This document shows, one piece after another, positions 44,207-55,273 of a DNA stretch of 64,000 nt (positions are counted from its first letter, which is position 1; each line of letters begins with the position of its first letter). The position numbers were made by a program, and so were the translations under genes. The notes below the pieces were generated by a model, which saw only the letters and a program-made list of their open reading frames with translations, was not told where the DNA came from and ran no database searches. Source of the stretch: Scalesia atractyloides (taxonomy: Eukaryota > Streptophyta > Magnoliopsida > Asterales > Asteraceae); the NCBI GenBank assembly GCA_947069175.1, contig CAMTDV010000003.1, positions 28,918,853 through 28,982,852 of the forward strand. Reading direction: 5' to 3'.

Positions 44207-44917
44207 CTGAGAAACATGTAAAGAAACAAGTGTCAACATTAAAGATGAGTGAGTTCACAGGTTTTCATAAATTCGTTTGTTCGGTTATGAGTTTGTTTCC
44301 CCCGTTATCCCTAACCCGGGATAACGACTAGTTCCATTATTCCCAACCCGGAATAATAATGTTGTTGGTTCCATTATCCCTAACCTGGGATAATATTGCT
44401 GACGGTTCCATTATTCCCAACCCGGAATAATATTGTTGTTTGTTCCATTATTCCTAACCCGGAATAATAATGTTGATTCGTAAATAAGTTCAATGTTAAC
44501 ATATATATGTAGCTAGCCTAAAGTTATGTCACGTAAGTGTTCGCGATCGAAGCTGACTGTTGTGCCTCCGTGTTTCCAGGCCTATCACTGACCATGGCGA
44601 AGTTAGGCCAAATTATTCACCCGTTGACCATACCCGGTCGGCTAGCACGACTAGCTCGGATGGGGCTTGTCGGGCCCAGTAGTACTACTTATAATTCCTC
44701 CGCTATTAAAACCCAATACTAACGATCCGAGAGATTGACGAGGACTTAAGTGATATAGCTGCTTAGTGACCATAACATTACATTAACATTAACTTAGTTA
44801 CCGAATAGTTATGTGACGTTAATTTCATATAACGTAAAGAGATTGAGTTTGAAGAGTGTATACATGTTTCTCCCCCTGTTGTTTAAAACCGGATAAAATT
44901 AGGGGCCGTGAACTCAC
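44207..44917 (-). other. candidate intron in the gypsy-2 3' LTR
   Basis: Minus-strand CTAAAG|GTGAGTTCACGG (44917) and TTTACATGTTTCTCAG|GACGC (44207) bound 711 nt. Borders are identical to those in gypsy-1. Confidence 0.45.
44304..44470 (-). repeat. five-hairpin array in the gypsy-2 3' LTR
   Basis: Units of GTTATCC/GGATAAC, ATTATTCC/GGAATAAT and ATTATCC/GGATAAT type around CTAACCC or CAACCC centres, about 35 bp apart. One unit keeps pairing while differing from the gypsy-1 unit in both arms. Confidence 0.72.
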
Positions 44918-46558
44918 CTTTAGTTGCTCGGTTAGTGTAGCAAAGAAGTTGTAAGGGATGGGACCGCTAATTGCGTCCTAACAAACCAATTGATTTCAAG
45001 TCAGTGTGTGAACACACCAATACAAATTCTACACGTAATTTACGCACAAAGTGATACACACAACAAAATACCTAACACTCAAACATACATGCAATTATCC
45101 TCATGTGAACATAGTAATCAAAACAATTTATCATGAACATAATCCAATCCATGCAACACTTTGGTGCACACAATCACAAGTTATCAAATTTCAGCTTACA
45201 TACTCATAATTCAGCTGTTTTCTAGGGTTTTTATAAAATAGTTCCAACGTTCCAAAAATTCCAATTATTTTACAGAAGGTGACAACTATATTGTAGAAAT
45301 TTATATAAATTTTTCAAGTCCTAATTCTTTACCATTTAACCATAAATATTAATATACTAGGCTGCAGTCAGATTCGTCGCTTTCTGACTGCAGTCCACGG
45401 AAGAATTTATTTAAAAATCACTGATCGTCCAATTAACAAAATTCCAGTTGGAGTTGCCAGGAAATTTCCATACCTAGTTTCTGTACAAATTTCATGATTC
45501 TACTCCCTACTGATTATAAAATCCAACTCGATAAACAACTAACAAAATTTCAGGATTTTCACAGCTTTAGTTACTGAATTTATTTGGCCACTTAAAAATA
45601 TCAAACGACTTCAGAAAAATATGAATCCAGCGCCATTAGATTCGTTATTCAAATCTCTACGTTTTAGACTTCAGAAAATCCGTTTTTCGACAACTATTGA
45701 CCGAGTTACAGCCAGTTGAAGTCGGCTGTAACTATCACTCAGCAACCTGTTTCAGCATTTTGTTACCACTAATTCGCATAAACCGTCAATATAATTAACC
45801 TAGGCGATCAAGAACCGATTTTTCTAATCATAGATCAATACATATATTACATCCATGCAAACCCTAATCAATATCTCTAGTTTTTATAAACAAAACACAC
45901 TTGCAAACTATGAGTTCCGAAAACAATCATACATGCAACACTTTGATAATTCAACCGATTAACAACATACTCACTACATTCAAACACATATAATCCGAAT
46001 ATGATCTTGCAAACAATTATAAATCCTAACCTTTAAATCAAGCTTAATGAACCGTGAGTAGATGAGGAACCGATGATCAAGGAGAGTTGCGACCGAGAAG
46101 ATGAAAGGAACAAGCTGCTCGCTATCAAAGGGACAAGAGTAAGGCTGTTTGCGGTCGAAGAGAATGAACAAGGGCTGCCGTCGGCTTCTTTCTCACTAGG
46201 GTTTCTTGTGTTTTTGTTTTTGTGAAGCAACATGCATGTGTGTTTGTATATATAGCGCAAAAAGGATCAAGAAAAGGGAAATGGGTTTGCGGTTTGGGCT
46301 TGTTCTCGGCCGAGAGTGGTTTGGGTTGGTTGGTTTGGGTTTAAAACTTGGTTCACTCCTAGAGTCACAAGGAATCGAGGTTGGTTCGTGTCGCGGTTCG
46401 GTTCGGTTCGTGTACATATTTACCATAATTATTTTATAACTAAAACAATCACATAATCGCACATCACGTATTCACTAACTCGTACACGTTTAATACATAG
46501 CATATAATTTATTCGACAAGTATTGCGTTTAAGTTATCCGAAAAACCAGGATGTCACA

Positions 46559-46800
46559 TTATCCCCATGTAGAAAGAATTTTCGTCCCGAAAATTGAGTA
46601 AACGCGGTTTAGCATGCAGCGTACATGTTTAGAGTGCCACGCACAAAGAGTTAGTTCGTTAATGATGGTACGTGAAGTTACAAGAAGCTCCCAAGTGCCA
46701 TGCACAAGGATTTAGTTAACAATGGTACGCGAAAGTATGAGAAATTTCTAGGTTGTCACATCATCCCCATGTTGAAAGAATTTTCGTCCCGAAAATTTAG
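46559..46800 (-). repeat. duplicated pre-LTR block and PPT of gypsy-2
   Basis: Minus-strand copies of ATTTTCGGGACGAAAAT + TTCTTTC + ACATGGGGAT occur at 46800-46750 and 46598-46559. The second, next to the LTR, gives the PPT (ACATGGGGATAA). The first is followed by TGTGACAACCT without an LTR, as in gypsy-1. Confidence 0.7.
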
Positions 46801-48513
46801 TTACTGGTATCGTTAGTTTGCTGCTCAGTTGTGAACTGGTGTGGGTATTTGCTTTTCATTTGGTCCTCTCTTTCCCACGTGAACTCCGGTCCACGCTTAG
46901 AGTCCCAATGAACCTTAACGATCGGAATCTTGCTGTGCCTTCGAGTCTTGATCTCACGATCCATGATCTCGATAGGCTGTTCCACAAAGTGCAGTTGTTC
47001 ATCCACTTGAATCTCATCCAATGGAATGACTAGAGTTTCATCTGATAGACACTTCTTCAGATTTGACACGTGAAATACGTTGTGAACTCCACTGAGTTCG
47101 GCAGGAAGGTCTAATTGATAAGCTACGGGTCCGATACGTTTCAAGATCACAAACGGACCTACGTACCTTGGGTTTAGTTTGCCCCGTTTTCCGAAGCGGA
47201 TTACACCCTTCCAGGGTGACACCTTTAGTAGGACGCGGTCGCCTACTTGAAATTCGAGCGGTTTGCGTCGTTGATCAGCGTAGCTTTTCTGTCGATCTCG
47301 TGTCGCCGCCATGCGGTTTCTGATTTGTACAATCTTTTCAGTAGCCTCAAGTATTAACTCAGGGCCTGTGAGTTGACTGTCACCGACTTCTACCGAACAG
47401 ACCGGTGATCTACATTTACGACCGTATAATGCCTCAAACGGTGCTGCTGAAATACTCGTATGATAACTGTTGTTATATGAGAATTCCACTAAAGGCAGGT
47501 GAATTTCCCAACTATTTCCGAAGTCTACTACGCATGCCCTAAGCATGTCTTCCAAGGTCTGTATGGTCCTTCGCTTTGACCATCAGTCTGAGGGTGATAG
47601 GCTGTGCTCATATCTAAGTGTGTTCCCAACGCTTTCTGAAGTGACTGCCAAAAGTTGGACGTGAAGCGAGCATCTCTGTCTGAGATGATGGATGTTGGCA
47701 CTCCGTGCCGAGAAACTACTTCCTTAATGTAGATGCGAGTCAACTTCTCCGTCTTATCTGCTTCTTTAATAGCTAGGAAGTGTGCGGACTTAGTTAAACG
47801 ATCCACAATCACCCAGATGGTATCGCAACCACCCAAAGTTCGCGGATGTTTAGTGATGAAGTCCATCGAGATCTGATCCCATTTCCACACTGGGATCTCA
47901 GGTTGTTGGAGTAGCCCCGATGGCTTTTGATACTCTACCTTGACTTTTGCACAAGTCAAACATTTACTCACGTAGGTGGCTATATCAGCTTTCATGTGGG
48001 GCCACCAATACGCTGCTTTAAGGTCTTGATACATCTTGTCCGAACCAGGATGGACAGAGTATCGGGATTTGTGAGCTTCGTCCATGACTAGCTCTCTGAG
48101 GTTTCCGTAGAGAGGTACCAATATGCGATTCATGAAATACCGGGCTCCATTGGGTTTTAGTTCCCAATCGCGTTCCATTTTTCCCACTGATTCGGCCTTG
48201 ATGTTTTCCTCCTTAACTGCTTCTAACTGGGCGTCGCGTATTTTTTCGGGTAGCCCCGAATGAATAGTGAGTTGTAATACTCGTACACGGCGAGGTTTCA
48301 AGTGTTCCTTCCTACTGAGGGCATCAGCTACCACGTTAGCTTTACCCGGGTGATACCGAATGGCACACTCATAATCGTTCAAGAGTTCGACCCAGCGACG
48401 CTATCGCATGTTCAACTCCTTCTGATCAAAGATGTGTTGGAGGCTCTTGTGGTCTGTAAAGATTGTGCACTTCGTTCCATAGAGGTAGTGTCTCCAAATC
48501 TTAAGTGCAAACA
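46797..48513 (-). pseudogene. RNase H end, integrase and chromodomain-like C-terminus of gypsy-2
   Basis: It continues the pol polyprotein after a frameshift near 48555. Reading order: RNase H tail with [18 protein letters not shown], after a TAG at 48401-48403 where gypsy-1 reads CAA; integrase zinc region [10 protein letters not shown]...CLTCAKVK; core with SMDFITKHPR and [13 protein letters not shown] one-base loss near 47563 (QSEGPYRP where gypsy-1 has QSERTIQT) moves the remainder to the frame 46797-47555. That frame has the GPY/F-type [16 protein letters not shown] and the tail [18 protein letters not shown]. About 95 percent of residues match gypsy-1. Confidence 0.92.
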
Positions 48514-51452
48514 CTACTGCTCCCAATTCCAGGTCATGTGTTGTGTAGTTTTCTCGTGAACCTTCAGTTGGCGGGACGCATACGCGATGACCTTATCGCG
48601 TTGCATGAGTACGCATCCCAACCCCTGAATGGAAGCATCACAATATACTACGAAGTCATCTGTCCCTTCCGGCAAGGACAGAATGGGTGCACTACAAAGT
48701 TTCTGCTTTAGCAATTGAAATGCTGCTTCTTGCTTGTCACCCCAAGCATACTTGATGCCTTTCTGGGTGAGGGTAGTAAGCGGTTGTGCGATCTTTGAAA
48801 ATCCCTCGATGAAACATCTGTAGTAACCAGCCAAGCCCAAAAATTGGCGGATCTCCGTCGGTGTCCTGGGTGCTTCCCAGTTTTTGATGGCTTCAATCTT
48901 GGCAGGGTCTACGTGGATACCCTTTTCATTTACGATATGCCCAAGAAACTGAACTTCCCGAATCCAGAAGTCACACTTTGAAAGCTTGGCATATAGCTTC
49001 TCCTGTTGAAGTAATCCTAGCAGTAATCGTAGATGTTCAGCATGTTCTTCTTCACTTTTAGAATAGATGAGTATGTCATCGATGAACACTATGACAAACT
49101 TGTCGAGGTATGGTTTACACACACGGTTCATGAGGTCCATGAACACCGCGGGTGCGTTGGTGAGACCGAAGGGCATGACCAAGAACTCATAATGGCCATA
49201 CCGAGTACGAAATGCCGTCTTGGCGATATCCTCCTCCCTGACGCGTAGCTGATGGTAACCGGACCGTAGGTCAATCTTGGAGTAGTAGCTTGACCCTTGA
49301 AGTTGGTCGAAAAGATCGTCGATGCGAGGTAACGGGTATCGGTTCTTGACAGTAACCTTGTTGAGTTCCCTGTAGTCGATGCACATGCGGAAGGTCCCGT
49401 CCTTCTTCTTGACAAAAAGGACTGGAGCTCCCCATGGCGAAGCGCTTGGTCGGATAAATCCCTTTTCTAACAGCTCCTGAAGTTGGGTAGACAGCTCCTG
49501 CAGCTCGGCTGGAGCTAGGCGGTATGGAGCCTTGGCGATAGGAGTTGCATGGTTCGCCAATTCGATTTCAAACTCCAATTGTCGATGGGGTGGAAGACCA
49601 GGTAATTCCTCTGGGAATACATCGGAAAAATCACGGACGACAGGGATATCTTCTATACGTTTCTTGTCCTTAGGCTGTTCGGTAACCAGTGCGAGTAAAG
49701 CGAAGGAGTTCTTTCTCCGAAGATACTTCTGCGCTTGCATGTAAGAGATGATGTTTGTGACGGCGCTTGCCTTATCGCCTTGTACCGTCAAGATTTCGCC
49801 GTTAGAGATTGGAATACGGATAGATTTTTCGAAGCAGAGAACTTCAGGCCGGACGTCGGATAGCCAGTCCATTCCGACTACCACGTCAAAACTACCTAGG
49901 GTAGTTGTCATCAGATCAATGGTAAAAGTGTGACCCGCGAGTTTGAGTTGATAGCCGGATACTATATGGGTCACATCTACAGAATTACCATCGGCTAATT
50001 CTATATCATAAGGGGTCTCTAATGGTTTAGGCGTGAGATTTAGGTTCTTCCTAAAAGACTCAGATATAAAGCTCCTATCCGCACCCTTATCAAAAAGCAC
50101 AGTAGCAAAATGTTCATTAAGGGGAAACTTACCGGTGACCACATTCGAGTCGTTTCTGGCCTCTCCGCGGCCCAATGTAAATGCGCGACCTTTGGCACCT
50201 CCTGTGCCGCCATTTCCATTGTTGTTGTTGTTATTGTTGTTGTTGTGGTTATTGTGGTTGTGGTTGTTCCCACCATTGTTGTTGTTGTTGTTACGGAGCT
50301 GTGGGCAGTCTCTTTTAAAGTGGGCAGTGCTACCACACTGATAGCATCCACGGTTAACACCCTGTTGTGGGCCTTGGGGCTGATATTGGTTCTGTCGGGA
50401 CATGATTTCCCCACGACAATCCTTTGCCGCATGTCCCATCTTGCCACATCGTTGGCATCGATTTTCGGCACAAGGGCCGTTATGATGAAGATTACAGCGG
50501 GTGCACTGCGGCTTTCAACCTACATAGCCGCTTGCGTTCTGGTTGTTGTTGTTGTTGTTGGCGGGCTGATTTTGGTGACCCCGGTGGCTGTTGTAATGAT
50601 TGAACCGTTTCTGGTTCCCCTGTTGTGGTTGAGATGACGAAGATTGTCGAGCAGACGAGTCTTCAAACTTTCTTTTGTTATCAGGGGCAACTTCAGTTGT
50701 ACCCCGTGCTGGCAACTACTTTTGTTCCACCGCCTTATCGGTGAGTTTGTGCGCCAAGCGGATTGCTTGATGTTCAGTTGCAGGGTTACTAGCCATTACC
50801 ATACCCTGAATCTCCGGAACCAGACCCCCAAGATAGAACTCGAGTCTTTTCTCCACAGTGTTGGCCAGATCGGGACACAGAAACACCAGGTCGTGATGTT
50901 TCGCTGTGTAAGCTTCGATTTCAGATCCTACCATCTTGTGGTTCCATAATGTTTGCTCCAACTGTTGCACTCTGTCTCGCGGACAATACTCTTCTTTGAT
51001 TAGGGCCTTAAACTCGGCCCAGGCCATAGCATTTGCAGCAATAAGTCCACGCGTTTGGACTTGTGCATTCCACCAAGTTAGTGCCCCGTCTTCCGATGTT
51101 GAGGCTACGTACTTGACCTTGTTGGCCTCTAGATAGTTGCACATTTCAAATACTGATTCAGATTTTTCGATCCAGCGGACCAGTCCAATGGGTCCTTCTG
51201 CCCCCGAGAATTTGCTTGGTTTCTCGTCGAGGAACATCTTGTAGGGGTTAAAACCCCCTCCTGCTGACAGAGAACAGGTAGTCAGCGAGGAATTCTACTA
51301 GCCCAACTATTAGATTTTCACACAAAAATTTAATAATGGTTACGTGCCGGTTGGTTCTGAACACCCGCTAAAGCTGCGTTCACGTGCTCTTGAATCATGG
51401 CAGCTAGTTCTTCGGGCGTCATGTTAAGGTTTCCACGTCGTCCAGTTGCCAT
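48514..51452 (-). pseudogene. gag-protease-RT-RNase H part of gypsy-2 polyprotein
   Basis: The likely start is ATG 51450-51452, giving MATGRRGNLNMTPEELAAMI, which resembles gag N-termini of related plant elements. This exon-like piece meets a stop unless a candidate 80-nt intron (51264-51343) is removed, after which the frame joins the main gag. Gag has LTWWNAQV; it is broken by TAG at 50716-50718 and TGA at 50515-50517 (CGA in gypsy-1). Zinc knuckles [14 protein letters not shown] and [14 protein letters not shown], protease [11 protein letters not shown] (catalytic triplet T changed to K), RT with FIDDILIY and RNase [16 protein letters not shown] follow in one long frame, 48514-50439. The DKG change would be expected to inactivate the protease. 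Confidence 0.93.
51264..51343 (-). other. candidate 80-nt intron near the gypsy-2 gag start
   Basis: Minus-strand GCAC|GTAACC (51343) and CTGTCAG|CAGG (51264) bound 80 AT-rich nt with a CTGAC branch-like motif. Removal joins 36 codons from ATG 51452 in phase to the codons before MFLDEKPSKF; without removal the frame stops at TAA after four more codons. The donor is weak, and a simple insertion is an alternative. Confidence 0.42.
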
Positions 51453-51712
51453 TTAGATCTTCGAAATACAACATAAACACACCCCGATAAGTCTATATAT
51501 CCAATATAGTTATCCTACTTCGTACTTTAATAATTATCAAGTTATGTCAACTCAAATATATTAAGTAGTCGAAAGAAATACTTGATTAAATGAAGTTTCA
51601 ACGTCTTACAAAGTGCCAACCAAACATATGAGTTCACTATAAAGTCTCAAGTTTAAACACAAGTGGGAAAATAAATAGACTGAAGGAAAGTAAATAAAAT
51701 AAGCGAGACGTG

Positions 51713-52367
51713 TCAGTCGTCTACGTCTCCATCCCCCAGATCACTGTCGTTGCCGTCATCCTGCGCGGCATTTCCAGCCTCTACAGCTGGATCCTCCTCC
51801 GGATCCTCCTCTGGATCCTCCTCTGGGTCCTCCTCTGGATCCTCTTCCAGATCCTCTTCCGGATCCTCCTCTACCAGCACTGGAGGGGCCGGTGCTGGTG
51901 CAGGTGCTTGATTTTGCTCTAGCTCCTGAATGTTCCAACTATCTTCCAGGACTCTGTCTTCGAGCCAGTCGGCTCTTATCTGCTCAGCACGCAGATCTCT
52001 GGCTAAGGTGTTACGAGCTATCTTACTCGTATGTTGCTCTTCCTCGAGCGAGTCGGTTTTACCTGTCAGTTGTCGGATCATCCATCCCTGTGCTAGGATG
52101 GTTTCCTGCATTCTTTCTAACTGTTCTTGTTGTTTCTGTATCATGTTTCTAAGTAGGTCATTTCCTACTTCTACAGAGTTAACCGGTTTGACCGGCACAC
52201 GCGATGGTTGGGCGTGATGACGACTCCTCCCCCAGAGCGAGCCTTTTCCTCGCAGCTGAGCGTGTTTCCACGCCATAAGATGGTAAGGGTTCCACCATAG
52301 GTACCTTTCCTGGCACTCTTGGTGGCGTAAGTTTGTCGGATGATGATGACGATGATGATGATGACAT
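51713..52367 (-). pseudogene. extra ORF between PBS and gag of gypsy-2
   Basis: Two overlapping frames: 52179-52367 begins with a run of nine Ser after Met, and 51713-52276 reads on to a natural stop. A single frameshift near 52200-52230 would link them into one protein of about 215 residues. Features: a basic N-terminal part (RSAARKRLALG), a helical Q/E-rich coiled-coil segment (QQEQLERMQETILAQ, then LEEEQHTSKIARNTLARDL), a P/A-rich hinge and a highly acidic tail of repeated DPEE units. No family recognised. It is sense-oriented and sits in the leader, so it would be the first ORF on the genomic RNA. Gypsy-1 cannot be compared because its leader lies outside the window. Confidence 0.6.
51786..51870. 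repeat. 12-bp tandem repeat encoding DPEE units
   Basis: About seven imperfect copies of GGATCCTCCTCT, in frame with the extra ORF, giving its acidic tail. Confidence 0.85.
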
Positions 52368-52556
52368 TGCCTGTTAGGTTGTGTGGTTAGTTACGAGTTG
52401 TTTTCATTTCTTATTATGAAGTCATAATCTACATAACACAGTTGTGGTACATCGCATAACAAGGTATAACAGTTCGGTGCCAAACTACGTCTAGTGTCGT
52501 GTATTCAGCTATAGTTTAGGTCTACTTCTAATGCAAACCTGGTTCTCTATAGCTAG

Positions 52557-52570
52557 TGGCTCTGATACCA
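52557..52570 (-). other. primer binding site of gypsy-2
   Basis: Minus-strand TGGTATCAGAGCCA, three bases inside the 5' LTR, is complementary to the 3' end of initiator tRNA-Met. Confidence 0.9.
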
Positions 52571-52573
52571 ATC

Positions 52574-55268
52574 TGTCACACCCTCAATTTCCACTTGCGG
52601 AGTTTTACCGCGAGGCGTGTGAACAAACCAGAATCTGAAACACTAGTACGTCGAACGACTCTATATGATTTGATAATACGTTTTCCAAAAATCATTTGAT
52701 TAACCAATCATCGTAGATTTTAGATTGTCTTAGTTAGTTACCAAAGTTTAGCGGAAGCATTAGTTTAAGTGGTTGAGCGGAAGCATAAAATAAGTAGAGA
52801 CACGGGCGCCAACACAAATGCCAAAACAAATGAAAAACCCAAAACAATGTTTGTAAATGAGACTCGATAAAAGATGTCTTGTTCAATGCATGTGGGTGCA
52901 CCTAGAGCTCCTAGCGTCCTGAGAAACATGTAAAGAAACAAGTGTCAACATTAAAGATGAGTGAGTTCACAGGTTTTCATAAATTCGTTAGTTCGGTTAT
53001 GAGTTTGTTTCCCCCGTTATCCCTAACCCGGGATAACGACTAGTTCCATTATTCCCAACCCGGAATAATAATGTTGTTGGTTCCATTATCCCTAACCTGG
53101 GATAATATTGCTGACGGTTCCATTATTCCCAACCCGGAATAATATTGTTGTTTGTTCCATTATTCTTAACCCGGAATAATAATGTTGATTCGTAAATAAG
53201 TTCAATGTTAACATATATAGGTAGCTAGCCTAAAGTTATGTCACGTAAGTGTTCGCGATCGAAGCTGACTGTTGTGCCTCCGTGTTGCCAGGCCTATCAC
53301 TAACCATGGCGAAGTTAGGCCAAATTATTCACCCGTTGACCATACCCGGTCGGCTAGCGCGACTAGCTCGGATGGGGCTTGTCGGGCCCAGTAGTACTAC
53401 TTATAATTCCCCCGCTATTAAAACCCAATACTAACGATCTGAGAGATTGACGAGGACTTAAGTGATATAGCTGCTTAGTGACCATAACATTACATTAACA
53501 TTAACTTAGTTACCGAATAGTTATGTGACGTTAATTTCATATAACGTAAAGAGATTGAGTTTGAAGAGTGTATACATGTTTCTCCCCCTGTTGTTTAAAA
53601 CCGGATAAAATTAGGGGCCGTGAACTCACCTTTAGTTGCTCGGTTAGTGTAGCAAAGAATTTGTAAGGGATGGGACCGCTAATTGCGTCCTAACAAACCA
53701 ATTGATTTCAAGTCAGTGTGTGAACACACCAATACAAATTCTACACGTAATTTACGCACAAAGTGATACACACAACAAAATACCTAACACTCAAACATGC
53801 ATGCAAGTATCCTCATGTGAACATAGTAATCAAAACAATTTATCATGAACATAATCCAATCCATGCAACACTTTGGTGCACACAATCACAAGTTATCAAA
53901 TTTCAGCTTACATACTCATAATTCAGCTGTTTTCTAGGGTTTTTATAAAATAGTTCCAACGTTCCAAAAATTCCAATTATTTTACAGCAGGTGACAACTA
54001 TATTGTAGAAATTTATATAAATTTTTCAAGTCCTAATTCTTTACCATTTAACCATAAATATTAATATACTAGGCTGCAGTCAGATTCGTCGCTTTCTGAC
54101 TGCAGTCCACGGAAGAATTTATTTAAAAATCACTGATCGTCCAATTAACAAAATTCCAGTTGGAGTTGCCAGGAAATTTCCATACTAGTTGCTGTACAAA
54201 TTTCATGATTCGACTCCCTACTGATTATAAAATCCAACTCGATAAACAACTAACAAAATTTCAGGATTTTCACAGCTTTAGTTACTGAACTTATTTGGCC
54301 ACTTAAAAATATCAAACGACATCAGAAAAATATGAATCCAGTGCCATTAGATTCATTATTCAAATCTCTACGTTTTAAACTTCAGAAAATCCGTTTTTCG
54401 ACAACTAATGACCGAGTTACAGCCAGTTGAAGTCGGCTGTAACTATCACTCAGCAACCTGTTTCAGCATTTTGTTACCACTAATTCGCATAAACCGTCAA
54501 TATAATTAACCTAGGCGATCAAGAACCGATTTTTATAATCATAGATCAATACATATATTACATCCATGCAAACCCTAATCAATATCTCTAGTTTTTATAA
54601 ACAAAACACACTTGCAAACTAAGAGTTCCGAAAACAATCATACATGCAACACTTTGATAATTCAGCCGATTAACAACATACTCACTACATTCAAACACAT
54701 ATAATCCGAATATGATCTTGCAAACAATTATAAATCTAACCTTTAAATCAAGCTTAATGAACCGTGAGTAGATGAGGAACCGATGATCAAGGATAGTTGC
54801 GACCGAGAAGATGAAAGGAACAAGCTGCTCGCGATCAAAGGGACAAGAGTAAGGCTGTTTGCGGTCAAAGAGAATGAACAAGGGCTGCCGTCGGCTTCTT
54901 TCTCACTAGGGTTTCTTGTGTTTTTGTTTTTGTGAAGCAACATGCATGTGTGTTTGTATATATAGCGCAAAAAGGATCAAGAAAAGGGAAATGGGTTTGC
55001 GGTTTGGGCTTGTTCTCGGCCGAGAGTGGTTTGGGTTGGTTGGTTTGGGTTTAAAACTTGGTTCACTCCTAGAGTCACAAGGAATCGAGGTTGGTTCGTG
55101 TCACGGTTCGGTTCGGTTCGTGTACATATTTACCATAATTATTTTATAACTAAAACAATCACATAATCGCACATCACGTATTCACTAACTCGTACACGTT
55201 TAATACGTAGCATATAATTTATTCGACAAGTATTGCGTTTAAGTTATCCGAAAAACCAGGATGTCACA
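52574..55268 (-). repeat. 5' LTR of gypsy-2
   Basis: 2695 bp, almost identical to 43862-46558. It has the same TATA (about 54957-54966), hairpins (for example 54074-54105), candidate intron (52919-53629, 711 nt) and five-hairpin array (about 53016-53181). One pair of loop or arm bases differs between the two LTRs. Being the 5' copy, this LTR would drive and be the leader of the genomic RNA. Confidence 0.96.
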
Positions 55269-55273
55269 GAATC

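Larger units (their letters stand above)
43862..46558 (-). repeat. 3' LTR of gypsy-2
   Basis: 2697 bp. Minus strand starts TGTGACATCCTGG and ends GGGTGTGACA. It contains TATA (about 46247-46256), hairpins at 45705-45732 and 45362-45393, a candidate intron at 44207-44917 and a five-hairpin array at 44304-44470. The small frames shared with the other LTR are duplicated non-coding sequence. Confidence 0.96.
43862..55268 (-). mobile_element. complete Ty3/gypsy Tekay-like element gypsy-2 nested in copia A
   Basis: 11,407 bp with LTRs 43862-46558 and 52574-55268, TG...CA ends and a perfect TSD GAATC (43857-43861, 55269-55273). Minus-strand order: 5' LTR, PBS, extra ORF, gag, protease, RT, RNase H, integrase, chromodomain-like end, duplicated pre-LTR block, 3' LTR. 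By eye the LTRs differ at about 30 substitutions and 2 single-base gaps, so it is the youngest insertion in the window. Even so, coding regions have at least three stops and two or three frameshifts. Confidence 0.96.

Noticed and set aside
44537..44722. 61-residue frame repeated at 53249-53434
   Set aside because: Same reason: duplicated LTR sequence inside the candidate intron, without codon signal.
46206..46439. 77-residue frame repeated almost identically at 54916-55149
   Set aside because: The two copies are the two LTRs of gypsy-2; identity reflects recent insertion, and the frame lies across the TATA/U3 region.
52557..52570. tRNA gene near the PBS
   Set aside because: Only the 14-base complement to a tRNA 3' end is present; no cloverleaf can be formed.
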